64,000 nucleotides of DNA from Flavobacteriales bacterium (GCA_016779995.1 JADHMO010000002.1:124001-188000), one strand, 5' to 3'. Shown: positions 26,682-37,725, numbered from the stretch's first letter. Notes: generated by a model from the sequence alone, not told the origin. Translations and numbers: made by a program.

Positions 26682-29390
26682 CTATTTAAAAACTTCTTCT
26701 ATAATTAATCGTTGTCTGTGAGCCGCTTGCTTAGACGAGCCAGAGGCAGTAGCTGCACTTGGTCTAGAGGCAATTAACTCAAAAGGTAAGTGTTGTAATC
26801 GATTTAGGATATGTGTCCAAGCTCCCATATTTTTAGGTTCTTCTTGTACCCATATCAAAGGCTTACCTTTATACTTTTCTAATACAGTATTAATCTGTTC
26901 TTGTGGTAATGGATAGAGTTGTTCTAAACGAACTAAGGCCACGTCCATACGAGCTGTTTTCTCTCTCTCTTGCAGTAATTCGTAATAGATTTTACCGCTG
27001 CAAAAGACTACTTTTTCTACTGCCGATGGCTTAACTTGTACATCGTCTATTAACTCTTGGAATCGCCCCGTTGACAAATCTTCTAATGTAGATACGCACA
27101 AGGGGTGACGCAATAAACTTTTAGGAGTAAATACAACCAAAGGCTTTCTAAACTCTCGTCTGAGTTGTCTTCTCATAACGTGGAAAAAGTTAGCCGGTGT
27201 GGTGCAATTGACCATCTGCATATTGTGCTTGGCACACATCTGCAAATAGCGTTCCATTCTAGCACTGGAGTGTTCAGCACCTTGTCCCTCATAGCCGTGA
27301 GGCAAGAGCATAACCAAACCATTATAGGTTTTCCATTTGTCTTCGGCACTAGAGATAAACTGGTCTATCATAATCTGAGCACCATTGCTAAAATCTCCAA
27401 ATTGAGCTTCCCAAATGGTTAGACTATTCGGTAGTGCCATAGCGTAACCGTAATCGAAACCCAAGACTCCATATTCTGATAACAGAGAATTATAAGCCTC
27501 AAACTGAGCCTCAGGGTTAATGCTATTCAAGGGTACTATTTCTTGCTCGGATTGTTCTAACTTCAATACGGCATGACGGTGAGAAAAGGTTCCCCTTTCT
27601 ACATCTTGCCCACTCAAACGTATAGGATTGCCTTCATGCAATAGCGTACCATAAGCCAACAATTCAGCCATTCCCCAATCCAGTTGGTTTTTTTCTTCCA
27701 CCATCTTCTTCTGATCCGCCAACAAGCGTTGGGTCTTTTTAAACAGAGAGTCGTGTTGAGCTACCGTATATATTTTTTTAGCCACCTCTTTGAGTATATC
27801 AATAGGCACTGAAGTGTCTGGCGAGGATACAAAGTCGGCATCTTTAGATTTTCTAAAGCCTTCCCATTCACTTTGCATAAAACGAGTGATATGAGCCTTT
27901 TCTATTTCTTTGGATTCATCAAAGCGGTCTTGTAACAACTGCTTAAATTCTTGCTCCATCTCCTTGGCAATGTTAGCACCAACAATCCCTTCACTAATCA
28001 ATTTTTGGTTATAAATTTCTCTAGGATTAGGGTGCTTACTAATGGCTTTATAGAGCATAGGTTGCGTAAAACGAGGCTCGTCACCTTCGTTGTGACCATA
28101 CTTTCTATAACACAGTAAATCTATAAATACATCTTTATGAAACTTTTGTCTGTACTCTACCGCCATTTCCATAGCATGAACTACGGCTTCTACATCGTCA
28201 CCATTGACATGAAAAACGGGCGATAAGGTCACTTTGCCTACATCGGTGCAATAGGTACTAGAACGGGCATCTAAATAATTGGTTGTAAAGCCCACCTGAT
28301 TGTTTATTACAATGTGTATAGTACCTCCTGTTTTATAGCCATCTAATTGTGCCATTTGTATGACTTCATAGACTACGCCTTGCCCTGCTAATGCCGCATC
28401 ACCGTGAATAAGTATAGGGACTATCTTGGAGTTATCTCCCTTATGATTTTGGTCAATCTTTGCTCTTGCTATACCTTGTACTACAGGGTCAACAGCTTCC
28501 AAATGCGATGGATTAGGTGATAGGGACATTTTTACTTTCTTGCCGTTATTACAGGCTTGTTCGGATGTGTAACCCAAATGGTATTTTACATCACCAGCAA
28601 AAAGGTGGTCTTCGTACTCTTTACCTTCAAACTCGGAGAAAATGTCTCTATAAGTTTTGTTGAAAATATTGGCTAAAACATTAAGTCGCCCCCTATGTGC
28701 CATACCCATAACGAATTCCTCAACTCCTATGTCTGCTCCTTTTTCTATCAGTGCGTCTAATGCTGGAATAAGAGCTTCAGCACCTTCCAAAGAGAAACGT
28801 TTTTGACCGACAAACTTAGTGTGCATGAAATTTTCAAAAGCTACCGCTTGATTGAGTTTGCGTAGAATTTGCTTCTTTTCTTGAGGACTGAACGTTGGGG
28901 TATTGCTATTTTTATGCAATCTATTTTTTATCCATTCTACTTGGTCGGGCTTACGGATATACATGTACTCCACGCCAATAGATTGACAATACACCTGCTT
29001 GAGATGTGTGATGATATCTTTTAAACTAGATGGTCCTATACCCACTTGACTACCCGCTTGAAAAACCGTTTCCATATCGGATTCTTCAAGTCCAAAATTT
29101 TCAATATCTAATGTGGGGGAATATTTTCTTCTCTCACGAACAGGATTGGTATGTGTAAACAAATGACCGCTTTTACGATAAGCGTCAATAAGGTTTATGA
29201 CTTGAAATTCTTTCTTAAAGGTTTCTGGTACTTCGTCTTCTTCAGAATAAACTTCTTTAGCGAAATCGAAACCTGTGAAGAAATTACGCCATTCTTCATT
29301 TACCGACTCGGGGTTTTCAATGTACTGCTCGTACATGATTTCTATCATGTTGGTATGAACTGCCCCTAGAAAAGAAAATTTGTTTGCCAT
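26682..29390 (-). CDS. sucA: 2-oxoglutarate dehydrogenase E1
   Basis: SucA is the thiamine-diphosphate-dependent decarboxylase that starts conversion of 2-oxoglutarate to succinyl-CoA. The 902-residue product has the short N-terminal E2-binding helix (FSFLGAVHTNMIEIMYEQYI), the GMAHRGRLNVLANIF region, and the ThDP-binding HGDAALAGQGVVYEV. It also has INNQVGFTTNYLDARS, RKYGHNEGDEPRFTQP, and the transketolase-type C-terminal part (WEAQFGDFSNGAQIMIDQFI, LLPHGYEGQGAEHSSAR). The ATG at 29390 gives MANKFSFLG; an in-frame TTG one codon earlier is less likely. Confidence 0.97.
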   Translation of the reverse strand: MANKFSFLGAVHTNMIEIMYEQYIENPESVNEEWRNFFTGFDFAKEVYSEEDEVPETFKKEFQVINLIDAYRKSGHLFTHTNPVRERRKYSPTLDIENFGLEESDMETVFQAGSQVGIGPSSLKDIITHLKQVYCQSIGVEYMYIRKPDQVEWIKNRLHKNSNTPTFSPQEKKQILRKLNQAVAFENFMHTKFVGQKRFSLEGAEALIPALDALIEKGADIGVEEFVMGMAHRGRLNVLANIFNKTYRDIFSEFEGKEYEDHLFAGDVKYHLGYTSEQACNNGKKVKMSLSPNPSHLEAVDPVVQGIARAKIDQNHKGDNSKIVPILIHGDAALAGQGVVYEVIQMAQLDGYKTGGTIHIVINNQVGFTTNYLDARSSTYCTDVGKVTLSPVFHVNGDDVEAVVHAMEMAVEYRQKFHKDVFIDLLCYRKYGHNEGDEPRFTQPMLYKAISKHPNPREIYNQKLISEGIVGANIAKEMEQEFKQLLQDRFDESKEIEKAHITRFMQSEWEGFRKSKDADFVSSPDTSVPIDILKEVAKKIYTVAQHDSLFKKTQRLLADQKKMVEEKNQLDWGMAELLAYGTLLHEGNPIRLSGQDVERGTFSHRHAVLKLEQSEQEIVPLNSINPEAQFEAYNSLLSEYGVLGFDYGYAMALPNSLTIWEAQFGDFSNGAQIMIDQFISSAEDKWKTYNGLVMLLPHGYEGQGAEHSSARMERYLQMCAKHNMQMVNCTTPANFFHVMRRQLRREFRKPLVVFTPKSLLRHPLCVSTLEDLSTGRFQELIDDVQVKPSAVEKVVFCSGKIYYELLQEREKTARMDVALVRLEQLYPLPQEQINTVLEKYKGKPLIWVQEEPKNMGAWTHILNRLQHLPFELIASRPSAATASGSSKQAAHRQRLIIEEVFK

Positions 29391-29407
29391 CAATTTTTCA
29401 GTTAAAG

Positions 29408-29415
29408 CAAAACTA
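29408..29415 (-). promoter_or_regulatory. Putative -7 element TAGTTTTG for sucA-odhB
   Basis: On the minus strand this reads TAGTTTTG, 17 bases before the sucA ATG, in the 86-base gap after the prenyl synthase gene. Confidence 0.45.
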
Positions 29416-29476
29416 TTGAATTTTATTGATTTTTTAACCTATAATTCGCCCTATTTTTAGGAGTGCAAGTACAGCT

Positions 29477-30442
29477 TTAGTTTTCTCTTTTCTTTAGAAG
29501 AGAAGCAAATAGCTCTAATTCGCTTAGGTTGGCATTGATAGAGTTTAAAGACTTCATCGCTTTAGAATAGTAATCGTCAATTAAAATGTCGATATGTTCT
29601 TGTATGTCCATCGAAGCATATATAGTCTTGACACGCTCCACTTTTTCGGTGTCATTAAGCGATTCTGAACTGTACAAATTCACCAACTCCATCTTTTGCT
29701 CGCCTTCAGATAAGGAAAGTGCTTTTAGATAAAGACAGGTTTTTTTGTTGGCAATAATATCTCCACCTACTTGCTTACCGAAAGTTTGTTCATCACCAAA
29801 GACATCTAGCAAATCGTCTTTTAATTGAAAGGCTATACCAATATTTCTACCAAATTCGTACAAAGCATCTGCATCTGGATCGCTAGAATCAGCAATAATA
29901 GCACCCATTTTAAGTGCCGCCCCTAAGAGAACTGCCGTTTTATATTCAATCATTTTGAGATAGGATTCCATATCTACCTCTGCTTGAATTTCAAAATCCA
30001 TATCGTATTGCTGACCTTCACATACTTGCAGAGCCATTTCGTTAAATACAGCTAAACACTTAGTTAATTGTTCGGACGGTAATTCGCATAAGTATTGATA
30101 AGACTGTATAAGCATAGCATCACCTGATAATATGGCTACATTTTCATTCCATTTAGAATGAACCGTTGCTTTGCCCCTCCTGACAGGTGCTTTGTCCATG
30201 ATATCATCGTGCAACAGGGTGAAATTGTGGAAAACTTCTATCGCTAAAGAGGGCTTAATGGCTTTTTGGATATCCTCATCGAATAATTGATGCGCCAACA
30301 ACAAAAGAATTGGACGCATACGCTTACCTCCTAAGGACAAAATATATTCTATAGGCGAATACAAATCGGCTGGAGAGCTAGGGTATTTTAAGCCATACAG
30401 CTCTTGCTCTACTAATGTTCTTAATTCGTCTATAGATTTCAT
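29477..30442 (-). CDS. Trans-prenyl diphosphate synthase (farnesyl/geranylgeranyl type)
   Basis: The 321-residue product is a trans-isoprenyl diphosphate synthase. It contains [14 protein letters not shown], the first Asp-rich motif HDDIMD (Asp79, Asp80, Asp83) followed by [12 protein letters not shown], and the second motif KDDLLD (Asp209, Asp210, Asp213). The first motif lacks the two-residue insert of type II farnesyl synthases, and Phe74 sits five residues before it. Product chain length (C15 to C20 or longer) cannot be fixed without assay. It would feed prenyl diphosphates to uppS and other pathways. The start overlaps the rfbA stop by 4 bases, so it is third in an operon with the exporter and rfbA. 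Confidence 0.93.
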   Translation of the reverse strand: MKSIDELRTLVEQELYGLKYPSSPADLYSPIEYILSLGGKRMRPILLLLAHQLFDEDIQKAIKPSLAIEVFHNFTLLHDDIMDKAPVRRGKATVHSKWNENVAILSGDAMLIQSYQYLCELPSEQLTKCLAVFNEMALQVCEGQQYDMDFEIQAEVDMESYLKMIEYKTAVLLGAALKMGAIIADSSDPDADALYEFGRNIGIAFQLKDDLLDVFGDEQTFGKQVGGDIIANKKTCLYLKALSLSEGEQKMELVNLYSSESLNDTEKVERVKTIYASMDIQEHIDILIDDYYSKAMKSLNSINANLSELELFASLLKKREN

Positions 30443-31299
30443 TGCTTTTTTAACAAGGATAGTAAATAATTTCCGTAACCACTTTTCAATAATGGCTGTG
30501 CTAACTCCCTCAATTGATTGTCATCAATGAAGCCCATTTTATAAGCAGCTTCTTCTATACAGCCTATTTTACGTCCTTGTCTGCTTTCGATTACTTCTAC
30601 AAATTGACTGGCTTGCATCAAAGACTTGAAGGTGCCGGTATCCAGCCAAGCTGTACCTCGTCCTAAAGTTTGAACTTTTAGCTTACCTCGTCTGAGATAC
30701 TCTAAATTGACATCTGTAATTTCGTATTCTCCTCGTGCTGAGGGACTAATGTTTTTGGCAATTTCGATAACATCGTTATCGTAGTAATATAAGCCCGGAA
30801 CGGCAAAGTCAGACTTGGGGTTTTGAGGTTTCTCCTCAATACTTATTACATTGTAATTCTTATCATATTCCACAACACCATAACGTTCAGGGTCGTTAAC
30901 GTGATAACCAAAAACTAAGCCTCCATCGACATCAGTGCTAGATTTAAGAATTTGACTTTTCATATAGAAAATATTATCTCCCAACACCAAACACACTTTA
31001 TCGTTGCCGATAAATTCTTCACCTAAAACAAAGGCTTGCGCCAAGCCATTAGGAACTTCTTGAACTTGATATTCTAAACGGCAGCCTAAGGAACTTCCAT
31101 CACCCAACAAGCGTTGAAAAAGTGGCAAATCGTGAGGGGTAGAAATAATTAGTATTTCATTAATTCCTGAATACATTAAAGTCGTTAATGGATAATATAT
31201 CATAGGCTTGTCATAAACAGGTAATGCCTGCTTACTGACGGCTAATGTCAAGGGATGTAATCTAGTACCAGATCCTCCAGCTAAAATTATACCTTTCAT
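30439..31299 (-). CDS. rfbA: Glucose-1-phosphate thymidylyltransferase
   Basis: RfbA makes dTDP-glucose, first step toward dTDP-rhamnose and related sugars for surface polysaccharide. The 286-residue product carries [65 protein letters not shown], and [20 protein letters not shown], all standard for RmlA. Length is normal for the family (about 290). No rfbB, C or D is nearby. It overlaps both neighbours by 4 bases (ATGA), so it is translationally coupled to the MMPL exporter before it and the prenyl synthase after it. Confidence 0.96.
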   Translation of the reverse strand: MKGIILAGGSGTRLHPLTLAVSKQALPVYDKPMIYYPLTTLMYSGINEILIISTPHDLPLFQRLLGDGSSLGCRLEYQVQEVPNGLAQAFVLGEEFIGNDKVCLVLGDNIFYMKSQILKSSTDVDGGLVFGYHVNDPERYGVVEYDKNYNVISIEEKPQNPKSDFAVPGLYYYDNDVIEIAKNISPSARGEYEITDVNLEYLRRGKLKVQTLGRGTAWLDTGTFKSLMQASQFVEVIESRQGRKIGCIEEAAYKMGFIDDNQLRELAQPLLKSGYGNYLLSLLKKQ

Positions 31300-33674
31300 T
31301 CCTTATCGTTCTTTAACGTTAATTCTTTTAGTTCTATATCCTCCTCCTCGTCAAAAACGTCAAGCAGTGGGTCGCTTATAGCTTCTTCAATAAGAGATTT
31401 TTCTAAACTCAATAACATAGCGGGCAAAACAATCAAATTAGACAATAAGGCTATCAATAAAGTAATAGATACCAATAAGCCTAAAGCTAATGTCCCGCCA
31501 AACTGTGAGGCAATAAAGATAAAAAATCCAAAGAATAAAACAATTGAAGTGTAAAACATACTAACCCCTGTTTCTTTTATAGCAGCCACCACAGAGTCTT
31601 TAATGTTGTTGTTTCTGTACTTCAACTCTTGTCGGTACTTTGCTAAAAAATGTATGGTATCATCAACAGAAATACCAAAAGCAATACTAAATACTAATAT
31701 AGTGGATGGTTTGATAGAAATACCAAAATAACCCATTATAGAGGCCGTTATAAGAAGTGGTATTAAATTAGGAATTAAAGAAACTACTACCATTCTAAAG
31801 GAGTTGAACATCCAAGCCATAAAAATGGATATCAATAAGACGGCTAAAAATAGACTAATGAAAAGATTTTTTACTAAGTAAGTTGTTCCTTCTAAAAAGA
31901 CAACACTAGTACCCGTTAATATTACTTTATACTTTTCGGGATTGAATATTTGGTCTATTTTCAAACGTAACTCATCTTTGAGCTCTTTCATTCGTGAAGT
32001 GCCAATATCCGTAACATATAAACTCACTCTACCTATTTGTTGATTTTCATCTACTAAGGCATCTATCCATTGGTTTGGCGATTCACTATTAAGGGTATAA
32101 TCCAATAGCCATCTTTTCTCTTGGGAGTTGGGTAGGGTATAAAACTGCTCTTCACCATTATATATGGCTTGTTTAGAATATTTTATGGGGTCAATAATAG
32201 AAAGTGGTCTTGAAAACTCATCATAGGTCATCAAAGTATCGGTCAATTTATTGATGCGGTTGAGAGTAGATAGTTTAGTAATACCGTTCTTTCTATGGGT
32301 ATCAATAATAATTTCGAAAGGCATGACAGATTTGTAATGCTTTTCAAAAAATTTAATGTCTTTATATAGCACCGATTCTTTGGGCATATCGTCTGTAATA
32401 TTTCCAGCAATACGCATTTGAAGAAGACCAAACAAAGAGATGGAAATAATCGTAATTGTTGTGGCATAGACGATTGTTCTCTTTTCTGTTACGAAATAGG
32501 TGATTTTCTGCATAAGTTTATTAAGCCATCTCCTATCCAAGTGACTAACGTGTCGTTTTTTAGGTGGATTTAAATAGCTAAATACTATGGGTATAAGCAA
32601 TAATGACAGAATAAATACTGCGAATATATTTATGGAGGCTACTAAACCAAATTGACGTAAATCCTTACTTGAGGTTAGAATAAATGTAGCAAAACCTAAT
32701 GCTGTAGTAGTATTTGTGAGAATGGTAATATTTCCTACACGTCTAATCATCTGAACTAAAGACCTTGACTTATTGCCGTGCTCTCTAAACTCATTATGAT
32801 ATTTATTGATAAGGAAAATACAATTGGGTACACCGATGACTATTAAAAGTGGAGGTATTAAAGCAGTAAGTATGGTTATCTCATAACCCAAAATTCCTAG
32901 TGTACCGAATGACCAAACAACACCAATTCCTACCACTACCATTGAAATCATCATTACCTTGACAGACCTAAAGAAAAAGAATAAGATGATAGCAGTCACC
33001 AAAAGGGCTAAGAAAATAAATAAGCCCACCTCTTTTCTAATCAATTCTGAATGAACGGTTCGTATGTAAGGTAAGCCCGAATACTTCACTTCTTTTTGTG
33101 TTGCACTAGTATAAATGTCACCAAAATCGGTAATGGCATTTATCATCTTAACTCGCTTACCGCTGGTCACATAATCATTACTTAATGAGACTAACATCAG
33201 CATAGCACTATCATTAATTAGTCTGTCATCATAAAATGGTAATTGCTGTAATTTAGAAATTGTTTTATCTAAGGATTTTTGTGTGCTAACATTTTCAAAT
33301 AAGGATTCGACAATTAAGCTTTTTTCTTGTTTACTCTTTTTCAAGTCAACAGCATCAGTAATAGAGTACACCTCATCAACACCAGGAATGGATTTAATAT
33401 TATCGGCAAAACTCTGCCAATGCTGAAAGTTATCAATTTCGAAAAAATTATCGGAATTAACACCAATAATCATAACATTATCCTTGATGCCAAACTTTTC
33501 TACAAAGAGGTTGTAATCGAGTTGAGGATCAGAATTTTTTGGAAGTAAACGAGCCATTGAGTAAGAAAGACTTACATCAGATGACTTTTGTACCATAAAG
33601 TATGTGGAAACTAATATAAGCCATATGAATACAGCTCTATATCTAAGAATTACTCTGGCAATAGTTAACCACAT
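31296..33674 (-). CDS. RND/MMPL-superfamily exporter
   Basis: The 792-residue inner-membrane protein has the duplicated RND layout. There is a first helix (about 13-27), a ~185-residue periplasmic loop, and a five-helix block (about 215-365, e.g. [20 protein letters not shown] and [20 protein letters not shown]). A seventh helix (about 393-412), a second periplasmic loop and a second five-helix block (about 610-760, with [20 protein letters not shown]) follow. The [16 protein letters not shown] and [18 protein letters not shown] segments are the conserved helix-4/10 regions of MMPL-type transporters. Such proteins usually export lipids or hydrophobic compounds with proton motive force. No membrane-fusion or outer-membrane partner is adjacent. 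It leads the operon with rfbA and the prenyl synthase. Confidence 0.9.
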   Translation of the reverse strand: MWLTIARVILRYRAVFIWLILVSTYFMVQKSSDVSLSYSMARLLPKNSDPQLDYNLFVEKFGIKDNVMIIGVNSDNFFEIDNFQHWQSFADNIKSIPGVDEVYSITDAVDLKKSKQEKSLIVESLFENVSTQKSLDKTISKLQQLPFYDDRLINDSAMLMLVSLSNDYVTSGKRVKMINAITDFGDIYTSATQKEVKYSGLPYIRTVHSELIRKEVGLFIFLALLVTAIILFFFFRSVKVMMISMVVVGIGVVWSFGTLGILGYEITILTALIPPLLIVIGVPNCIFLINKYHNEFREHGNKSRSLVQMIRRVGNITILTNTTTALGFATFILTSSKDLRQFGLVASINIFAVFILSLLLIPIVFSYLNPPKKRHVSHLDRRWLNKLMQKITYFVTEKRTIVYATTITIISISLFGLLQMRIAGNITDDMPKESVLYKDIKFFEKHYKSVMPFEIIIDTHRKNGITKLSTLNRINKLTDTLMTYDEFSRPLSIIDPIKYSKQAIYNGEEQFYTLPNSQEKRWLLDYTLNSESPNQWIDALVDENQQIGRVSLYVTDIGTSRMKELKDELRLKIDQIFNPEKYKVILTGTSVVFLEGTTYLVKNLFISLFLAVLLISIFMAWMFNSFRMVVVSLIPNLIPLLITASIMGYFGISIKPSTILVFSIAFGISVDDTIHFLAKYRQELKYRNNNIKDSVVAAIKETGVSMFYTSIVLFFGFFIFIASQFGGTLALGLLVSITLLIALLSNLIVLPAMLLSLEKSLIEEAISDPLLDVFDEEEDIELKELTLKNDKE

Positions 33675-33718
33675 AGTTTTTTTAAAAGGTGCGCTAAATT
33701 AGTCATAAAATTCTGAGC

Positions 33719-33748
33719 AAAAAAAAAGCGCGATAAAAAATCGCACTT
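33719..33748 (-). terminator. Rho-independent terminator after frr (minus strand)
   Basis: Nine-pair stem (33726-33734 with 33740-33748, one G-U pair) and a minus-strand T run (33719-33727). It lies 26 bases after the frr stop and separates the translation genes from the exporter operon. Confidence 0.85.
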
Positions 33749-33773
33749 TAAATTTCTTTTTTGATTTAGTAAG

Positions 33774-34328
33774 TTATACCGTCAAAATTTCTTCTTCTTT
33801 CTTAGAGAAAAATACGTCAATTTTTGAAGTAAAACTATTGGTTAAATTTTGCACTTCATTTTCAGAATCCTTGAGAATATCCTCAGAAATACCGTCTAAT
33901 TTTTTTAGTTCATCGTTAGCATCTTTACGAGCATTACGAATACTAACTTTAGCATTTTCAGATTCTGACTTAGCCTGTTTTACCAGCTGAATTCTACGCT
34001 CTTCGGTTAATGGCGGTACATTAATCATTATCATTTCACCATTATTCATCGGATTAAACCCTAAATTGGCATCTATAATCGCTTTTTCCATAACCTCTAG
34101 CATACTTTTATCCCATGGCTGAACAGAAATAGTTCTAGCGTCTGGCGTATTGATATTGGAGGCTTGTGATAATGGAGTAATAGCACCATAATAATCTATG
34201 CTGACATTATCTAGCATTTGAGGATTAGCTTTACCTGCTCGGATTTTTGAAAAGGCTACCTCTAAATGTTTGATAGCACCATTCATTTGTTCTTTTGCAC
34301 TATCTAATATAAATTCTATCTCTTCCAT
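33774..34328 (-). CDS. frr: Ribosome recycling factor
   Basis: RRF splits the post-termination ribosome with EF-G. The 184-residue product has normal length and the recognisable HLEVAFSKIRAGKANPQML, VQPWDKSMLEVMEKAIIDA, GFNPMNNGEMIMINVPPLTE, and ERRIQLVKQAKSESENAKVS segments. It follows pyrH by 10 bases, the conserved tsf-pyrH-frr order. Confidence 0.97.
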   Translation of the reverse strand: MEEIEFILDSAKEQMNGAIKHLEVAFSKIRAGKANPQMLDNVSIDYYGAITPLSQASNINTPDARTISVQPWDKSMLEVMEKAIIDANLGFNPMNNGEMIMINVPPLTEERRIQLVKQAKSESENAKVSIRNARKDANDELKKLDGISEDILKDSENEVQNLTNSFTSKIDVFFSKKEEEILTV

Positions 34329-34338
34329 AATTATAAAT

Positions 34339-35046
34339 CTAAAAATTAACTAATGTGCCAACAGATTCTCCCTGAAGCATTTTGTATAAATTTTGTTTTT
34401 TGTTAATGTCAAATACAACAATTGGCAATTTGTTTTCATTACACAAAGTAAAAGCCGTCATGTCCATTATATTGAGTTCTTTTTCGTAAACTTCCTTAAA
34501 TGTAATGGTATCGTACTTAGTTGCTGATTTATCCTTTTCTGGATCTGACGTATAAATACCATCAACTCGAGTTCCTTTTAAAATAACATCAGCTTCAATT
34601 TCTATAGCTCTTAGGGTGGCCGCTGTATCTGTCGTGAAGTAAGGGTTTCCTGTTCCGCCACCGAAAATAACCACTCTACCTTTTTGTAGGTGACGCATAG
34701 CACGGCGACGAATGAAAGGCTCTGCTACTTGCTCCATTTTAATGGCTGTTAACAAGCGAGTTTCTATATCGGCTTTTTCTAAAGCCGATTGTAACGCCAT
34801 TCCATTAATTATGGTTGCCAACATACCCATATAATCGCCTTGAACTCTATCCAGTCCTTGACCTTCTACTTGAACACCCCTAAAGATATTTCCTCCTCCT
34901 ATAACAACAGCAACTTCAACACCAAAATCTACAGCAGTTTTTATTTCGTTGGCATAGGCTGATAGCTTTTCTGTATCAATACCAAATTGTTTATCACCCA
35001 TTAGGGCTTCACCACTTAACTTTAATAGAATTCTCTTATACTTCAT
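34339..35046 (-). CDS. pyrH: UMP kinase
   Basis: PyrH phosphorylates UMP to UDP. The 235-residue product begins [20 protein letters not shown] and contains [53 protein letters not shown] and [20 protein letters not shown], all typical of bacterial hexameric UMP kinases. It lies between tsf (with its own terminator in the gap) and frr. Confidence 0.97.
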   Translation of the reverse strand: MKYKRILLKLSGEALMGDKQFGIDTEKLSAYANEIKTAVDFGVEVAVVIGGGNIFRGVQVEGQGLDRVQGDYMGMLATIINGMALQSALEKADIETRLLTAIKMEQVAEPFIRRRAMRHLQKGRVVIFGGGTGNPYFTTDTAATLRAIEIEADVILKGTRVDGIYTSDPEKDKSATKYDTITFKEVYEKELNIMDMTAFTLCNENKLPIVVFDINKKQNLYKMLQGESVGTLVNF

Positions 35047-35064
35047 AGTGCGCTAATTTAAGGC

Positions 35065-35093
35065 AAAAAAAAGAGAGTGAAAAACACTCTCTT
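35065..35093 (-). terminator. Rho-independent terminator between tsf and pyrH (minus strand)
   Basis: Nine-pair perfect stem AAGAGAGTG/CACTCTCTT (35071-35079 with 35085-35093, 5-A loop) with a minus-strand T run (35065-35072). It would end or attenuate the ribosomal-protein/tsf transcript just before pyrH. Confidence 0.85.
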
Positions 35094-35109
35094 AATTGAT
35101 ATATTAAAA

Positions 35110-35931
35110 TTAAACTCCAAGCCCGACTCTCTTGAAGTCTGTGACCGTTAAATCTTTCTCTATTTTATTGAGATATTGAGATACTGAAGTCTTAGATTCT
35201 TTGATGAACTCTTGGTTCAACAAAGTATTTTCTTTGAAGAATTTATTCAAACGACCTATTGCTATTTTCTCTAGCATTTCTTCAGGCTTACCTTCTTGAC
35301 GTGCTAAGTCTTTAGCCACATCAATTTCATTGTCAATTGTAGCTTGAGTAACAGAATCTTTATCCAAAGCTATAGGATTCATAGCCGCTACTTGCATAGC
35401 TACATCTTTACCTACTTGCTCATCAACAACAGAGGTAAGACCTACCAAAGTTGCTAAACGATTTCCTCCATGAATATATGCAGCTACCTGCGAAGATTCA
35501 ATAGTTTCGTAAGATGATAAATCTAATTTTTCGCCAATAACACCCGTTTGCTCAATGATTTTTTCTTCGACAGTCATGTCACCTAAAGAACAAGCTTTTA
35601 ATGCAGCTAAATCAGCAGGTTTATTTGACATAGCAACATCTAAGAAAGATTGTGCTAAAGCAATAAAGCTTTCATTTTTTGCTACGAAGTCTGTTTCACA
35701 GTTAAGTGCTATAAGAGCTCCAAACTGACCGTTTGTAGCTGAGATAACAACCCCTTCAGTTGCTTCTCTGTCAGCTCTTTTAGCAGCTACTTTTTGACCT
35801 TTTTTTCTTAGGATATCAACCGCTTTAGCCATATCGCCTTCAGCTTCGACTAAAGCTTTTTTACAATCCATCATTCCTGCACCAGTTTGCTTTCTTAGTG
35901 CATTTACCTCAGAAGCAGTAATTTTTGCCAT
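35110..35931 (-). CDS. tsf: Translation elongation factor Ts
   Basis: EF-Ts recycles EF-Tu by GDP exchange. The 273-residue product has the N-terminal UBA-like helix (ITASEVNALRKQTGAGMMDC, KKALVEAEGDMAKAVDILRK), the core motif LIALNCETDFVAKNESFI, AAYIHGGNRLATLVGL, and VAMQVAAMNPIALDKDSV. Length is normal. It is downstream of rpsB with a 30-base gap, the universal rpsB-tsf pair. Confidence 0.97.
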   Translation of the reverse strand: MAKITASEVNALRKQTGAGMMDCKKALVEAEGDMAKAVDILRKKGQKVAAKRADREATEGVVISATNGQFGALIALNCETDFVAKNESFIALAQSFLDVAMSNKPADLAALKACSLGDMTVEEKIIEQTGVIGEKLDLSSYETIESSQVAAYIHGGNRLATLVGLTSVVDEQVGKDVAMQVAAMNPIALDKDSVTQATIDNEIDVAKDLARQEGKPEEMLEKIAIGRLNKFFKENTLLNQEFIKESKTSVSQYLNKIEKDLTVTDFKRVGLGV

Positions 35932-35961
35932 TTCGTAAAGTATTTTTTTTAATTATCGATT

Positions 35962-36738
35962 TTATTTTTTCTCAGTTGCTTCTTCAACTTTCTCTTCTTC
36001 AGGAGTAGCTTTGGCTTCAGCTTTAGCAGAAGCACCTGCTTCTTTTTCAGAATTTCTTTCTGAAAGACCTTCTTGGATAGCGTCTGTTACTACAGAAACT
36101 ATTTTTTCAATAGAACGACTAGCATCATCATTTCCAGGAATACAGAAGTCCACTAAGTTAGGGTCAGAGTTAGTATCAACAATAGCAAAAGTTGGAATAC
36201 CTAATTTTTTAGCCTCAGCAATTGCAATGTGCTCTCTATGAATATCTACTACGAATAAAGCTGCAGGAATTCTATTCATTGAAGCAATACTACCAAGGTT
36301 TTTATCTAGTTTATCACGTGTTCTTGACACTTGTAAACGCTCTCTTTTAGATAAAGTATCGATAGTTCCATCGGCTTTCATTTTGTCAATGGAATTCATT
36401 TTCTTAATCGCCTTACGGATAGTAGCAAAATTGGTTAGCAAACCACCTGACCATCTTTCAGTAATGTATGGCATATTTACTTTTTCTGCATGAGCAGATA
36501 CCGATTCTTTAGCTTGTTTTTTTGTAGCAACAAACATTACCTTTCTACCTGACTTTGCTAGATGCTTAAGTGCTGCACAGGCATGGTCTAACTTAGTAAT
36601 AGTTTTGTTGAGATCGATAACGTGGATACCATTTTTCTCCATAAAGATATAAGGAGCCATTTTGGGATTCCACTTTCTTGTTAGGTGACCGAAGTGTACA
36701 CCTGATTCTAATAATTCTTTAAAATTTGTTCTAGACAT
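35962..36738 (-). CDS. rpsB: 30S ribosomal protein S2
   Basis: The 258-residue product has [72 protein letters not shown], and [20 protein letters not shown] with [20 protein letters not shown]. The last ~35 residues are a low-complexity Glu/Ala/Lys tail, a common extension in this phylum. The 92-base gap after rpsI has no strong promoter element that I can see. Confidence 0.98.
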   Translation of the reverse strand: MSRTNFKELLESGVHFGHLTRKWNPKMAPYIFMEKNGIHVIDLNKTITKLDHACAALKHLAKSGRKVMFVATKKQAKESVSAHAEKVNMPYITERWSGGLLTNFATIRKAIKKMNSIDKMKADGTIDTLSKRERLQVSRTRDKLDKNLGSIASMNRIPAALFVVDIHREHIAIAEAKKLGIPTFAIVDTNSDPNLVDFCIPGNDDASRSIEKIVSVVTDAIQEGLSERNSEKEAGASAKAEAKATPEEEKVEEATEKK

Positions 36739-36830
36739 TTTTAAAATTGTTTACATTCATTAATTAACAATCACTTAGTAGTATAGTTTATAGTCTAAGT
36801 AATTTAGATACTAAACAATATCCTAAGATA

Positions 36831-37217
36831 TTAACGCTTACTAAACTGGAATTTCTTACGCGCTTTCTTTTGTCCTGGTTTTTTACGCTCAACCATTCTT
36901 GGGTCACGCGTCATTAAACCTTCAACTTTTAGAGCTGAACGGTTTTCAGGATCAAGCTGACATAAGGCACGAGAAATTGCCAATCGTACTGCTTCTACTT
37001 GACCAGTAATACCACCACCACTGACATTAACTTTTACATCAAATTTTCCTTCCATATCAACTAGGCTGAAAGGTTGGTTTAATTTATAAAGTAGAGTAGC
37101 TGTAGTGAAATACTTGTCTGATTCACGGTTATTTACTGTGATATTTCCTTTGCCTTTGCTCATGTAGATACGAGCAACTGCTGATTTTCTTCTTCCAATG
37201 GTGTGTATTGTATCCAT
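36831..37217 (-). CDS. rpsI: 30S ribosomal protein S9
   Basis: The 128-residue product has the S9 pattern: TIGRRKSAVARIYMSKGKG, ITVNNRESDKYF, VSGGGITGQVEAVRLAISRA, TRDPRMVERKKPGQKKARKK and the conserved FQFSKR C-terminus whose basic end reaches the P-site tRNA. It starts 2 bases after rplM, the conserved rplM-rpsI pair. Confidence 0.98.
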   Translation of the reverse strand: MDTIHTIGRRKSAVARIYMSKGKGNITVNNRESDKYFTTATLLYKLNQPFSLVDMEGKFDVKVNVSGGGITGQVEAVRLAISRALCQLDPENRSALKVEGLMTRDPRMVERKKPGQKKARKKFQFSKR

Positions 37218-37219
37218 CG

Positions 37220-37669
37220 TTATAGTTTAATTTTTACTTCTTTGGGTTGTTGTGCTTCGTGCTTGTGGTCAGCGCCAGCATAAACGTGCAGGTTAGAATA
37301 AAGTGTATTGCCTAACTTATTCTTTGGCAACATACCTTTAACAGCTTGACGGACTAATGACGTTTGGTCTCTGTCGAACAATTCTTTTGGAGAAATTCTC
37401 TTTTGACCACCTGGATAACCCGTGTGTTTAAAGTGCTCTCTGTCTGTCCACTTTTGTCCTGTTAGACGAATCTTATCTGCGTTTATAACCACTACATAAT
37501 CACCACAATCGGCGTGTGGAGTGAAATTGGTTTTGTGCTTACCTCTTAGCATAAATGCTACCTGAGATGCTAAACGACCTAAAACCAAATCTTCAGCATT
37601 TACTAAAACCCACTGCTTGTCAGCCGTTTCTTTATTTGCTGATACCGTTTTATAACTTAGTGTATCCAC
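37220..37669 (-). CDS. rplM: 50S ribosomal protein L13
   Basis: The 149-residue product contains KQWVLVNAEDLVLGRLASQV, LRGKHKTNFTPHADCGDYVV, the L13 signature GYPGGQKRISPKELFDRDQT and VKGMLPKNKLGNTLYSNLHV, with the usual PKEVKIKL-type C-terminus. It is the first gene after a well-formed Bacteroidota promoter at 37726-37755 and leads rpsI, rpsB and tsf. Confidence 0.98.
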   Translation of the reverse strand: MDTLSYKTVSANKETADKQWVLVNAEDLVLGRLASQVAFMLRGKHKTNFTPHADCGDYVVVINADKIRLTGQKWTDREHFKHTGYPGGQKRISPKELFDRDQTSLVRQAVKGMLPKNKLGNTLYSNLHVYAGADHKHEAQQPKEVKIKL

Positions 37670-37725
37670 TATAAATTATTTTTATTATTAACACGCTTTA
37701 GAAATACCATATTCCAAAGGGTCGG

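Noticed and set aside
27165-27422. Open frames on the plus strand inside sucA and odhB
   Set aside because: They have no promoter or recognisable motif, and the opposite strand is a well-conserved coding sequence throughout.
36739-36830. Possible ribosomal-protein leader RNA between rpsI and rpsB
   Set aside because: Only weak AT-rich pairing is visible, with no stable GC-containing hairpin or recognised leader motif.
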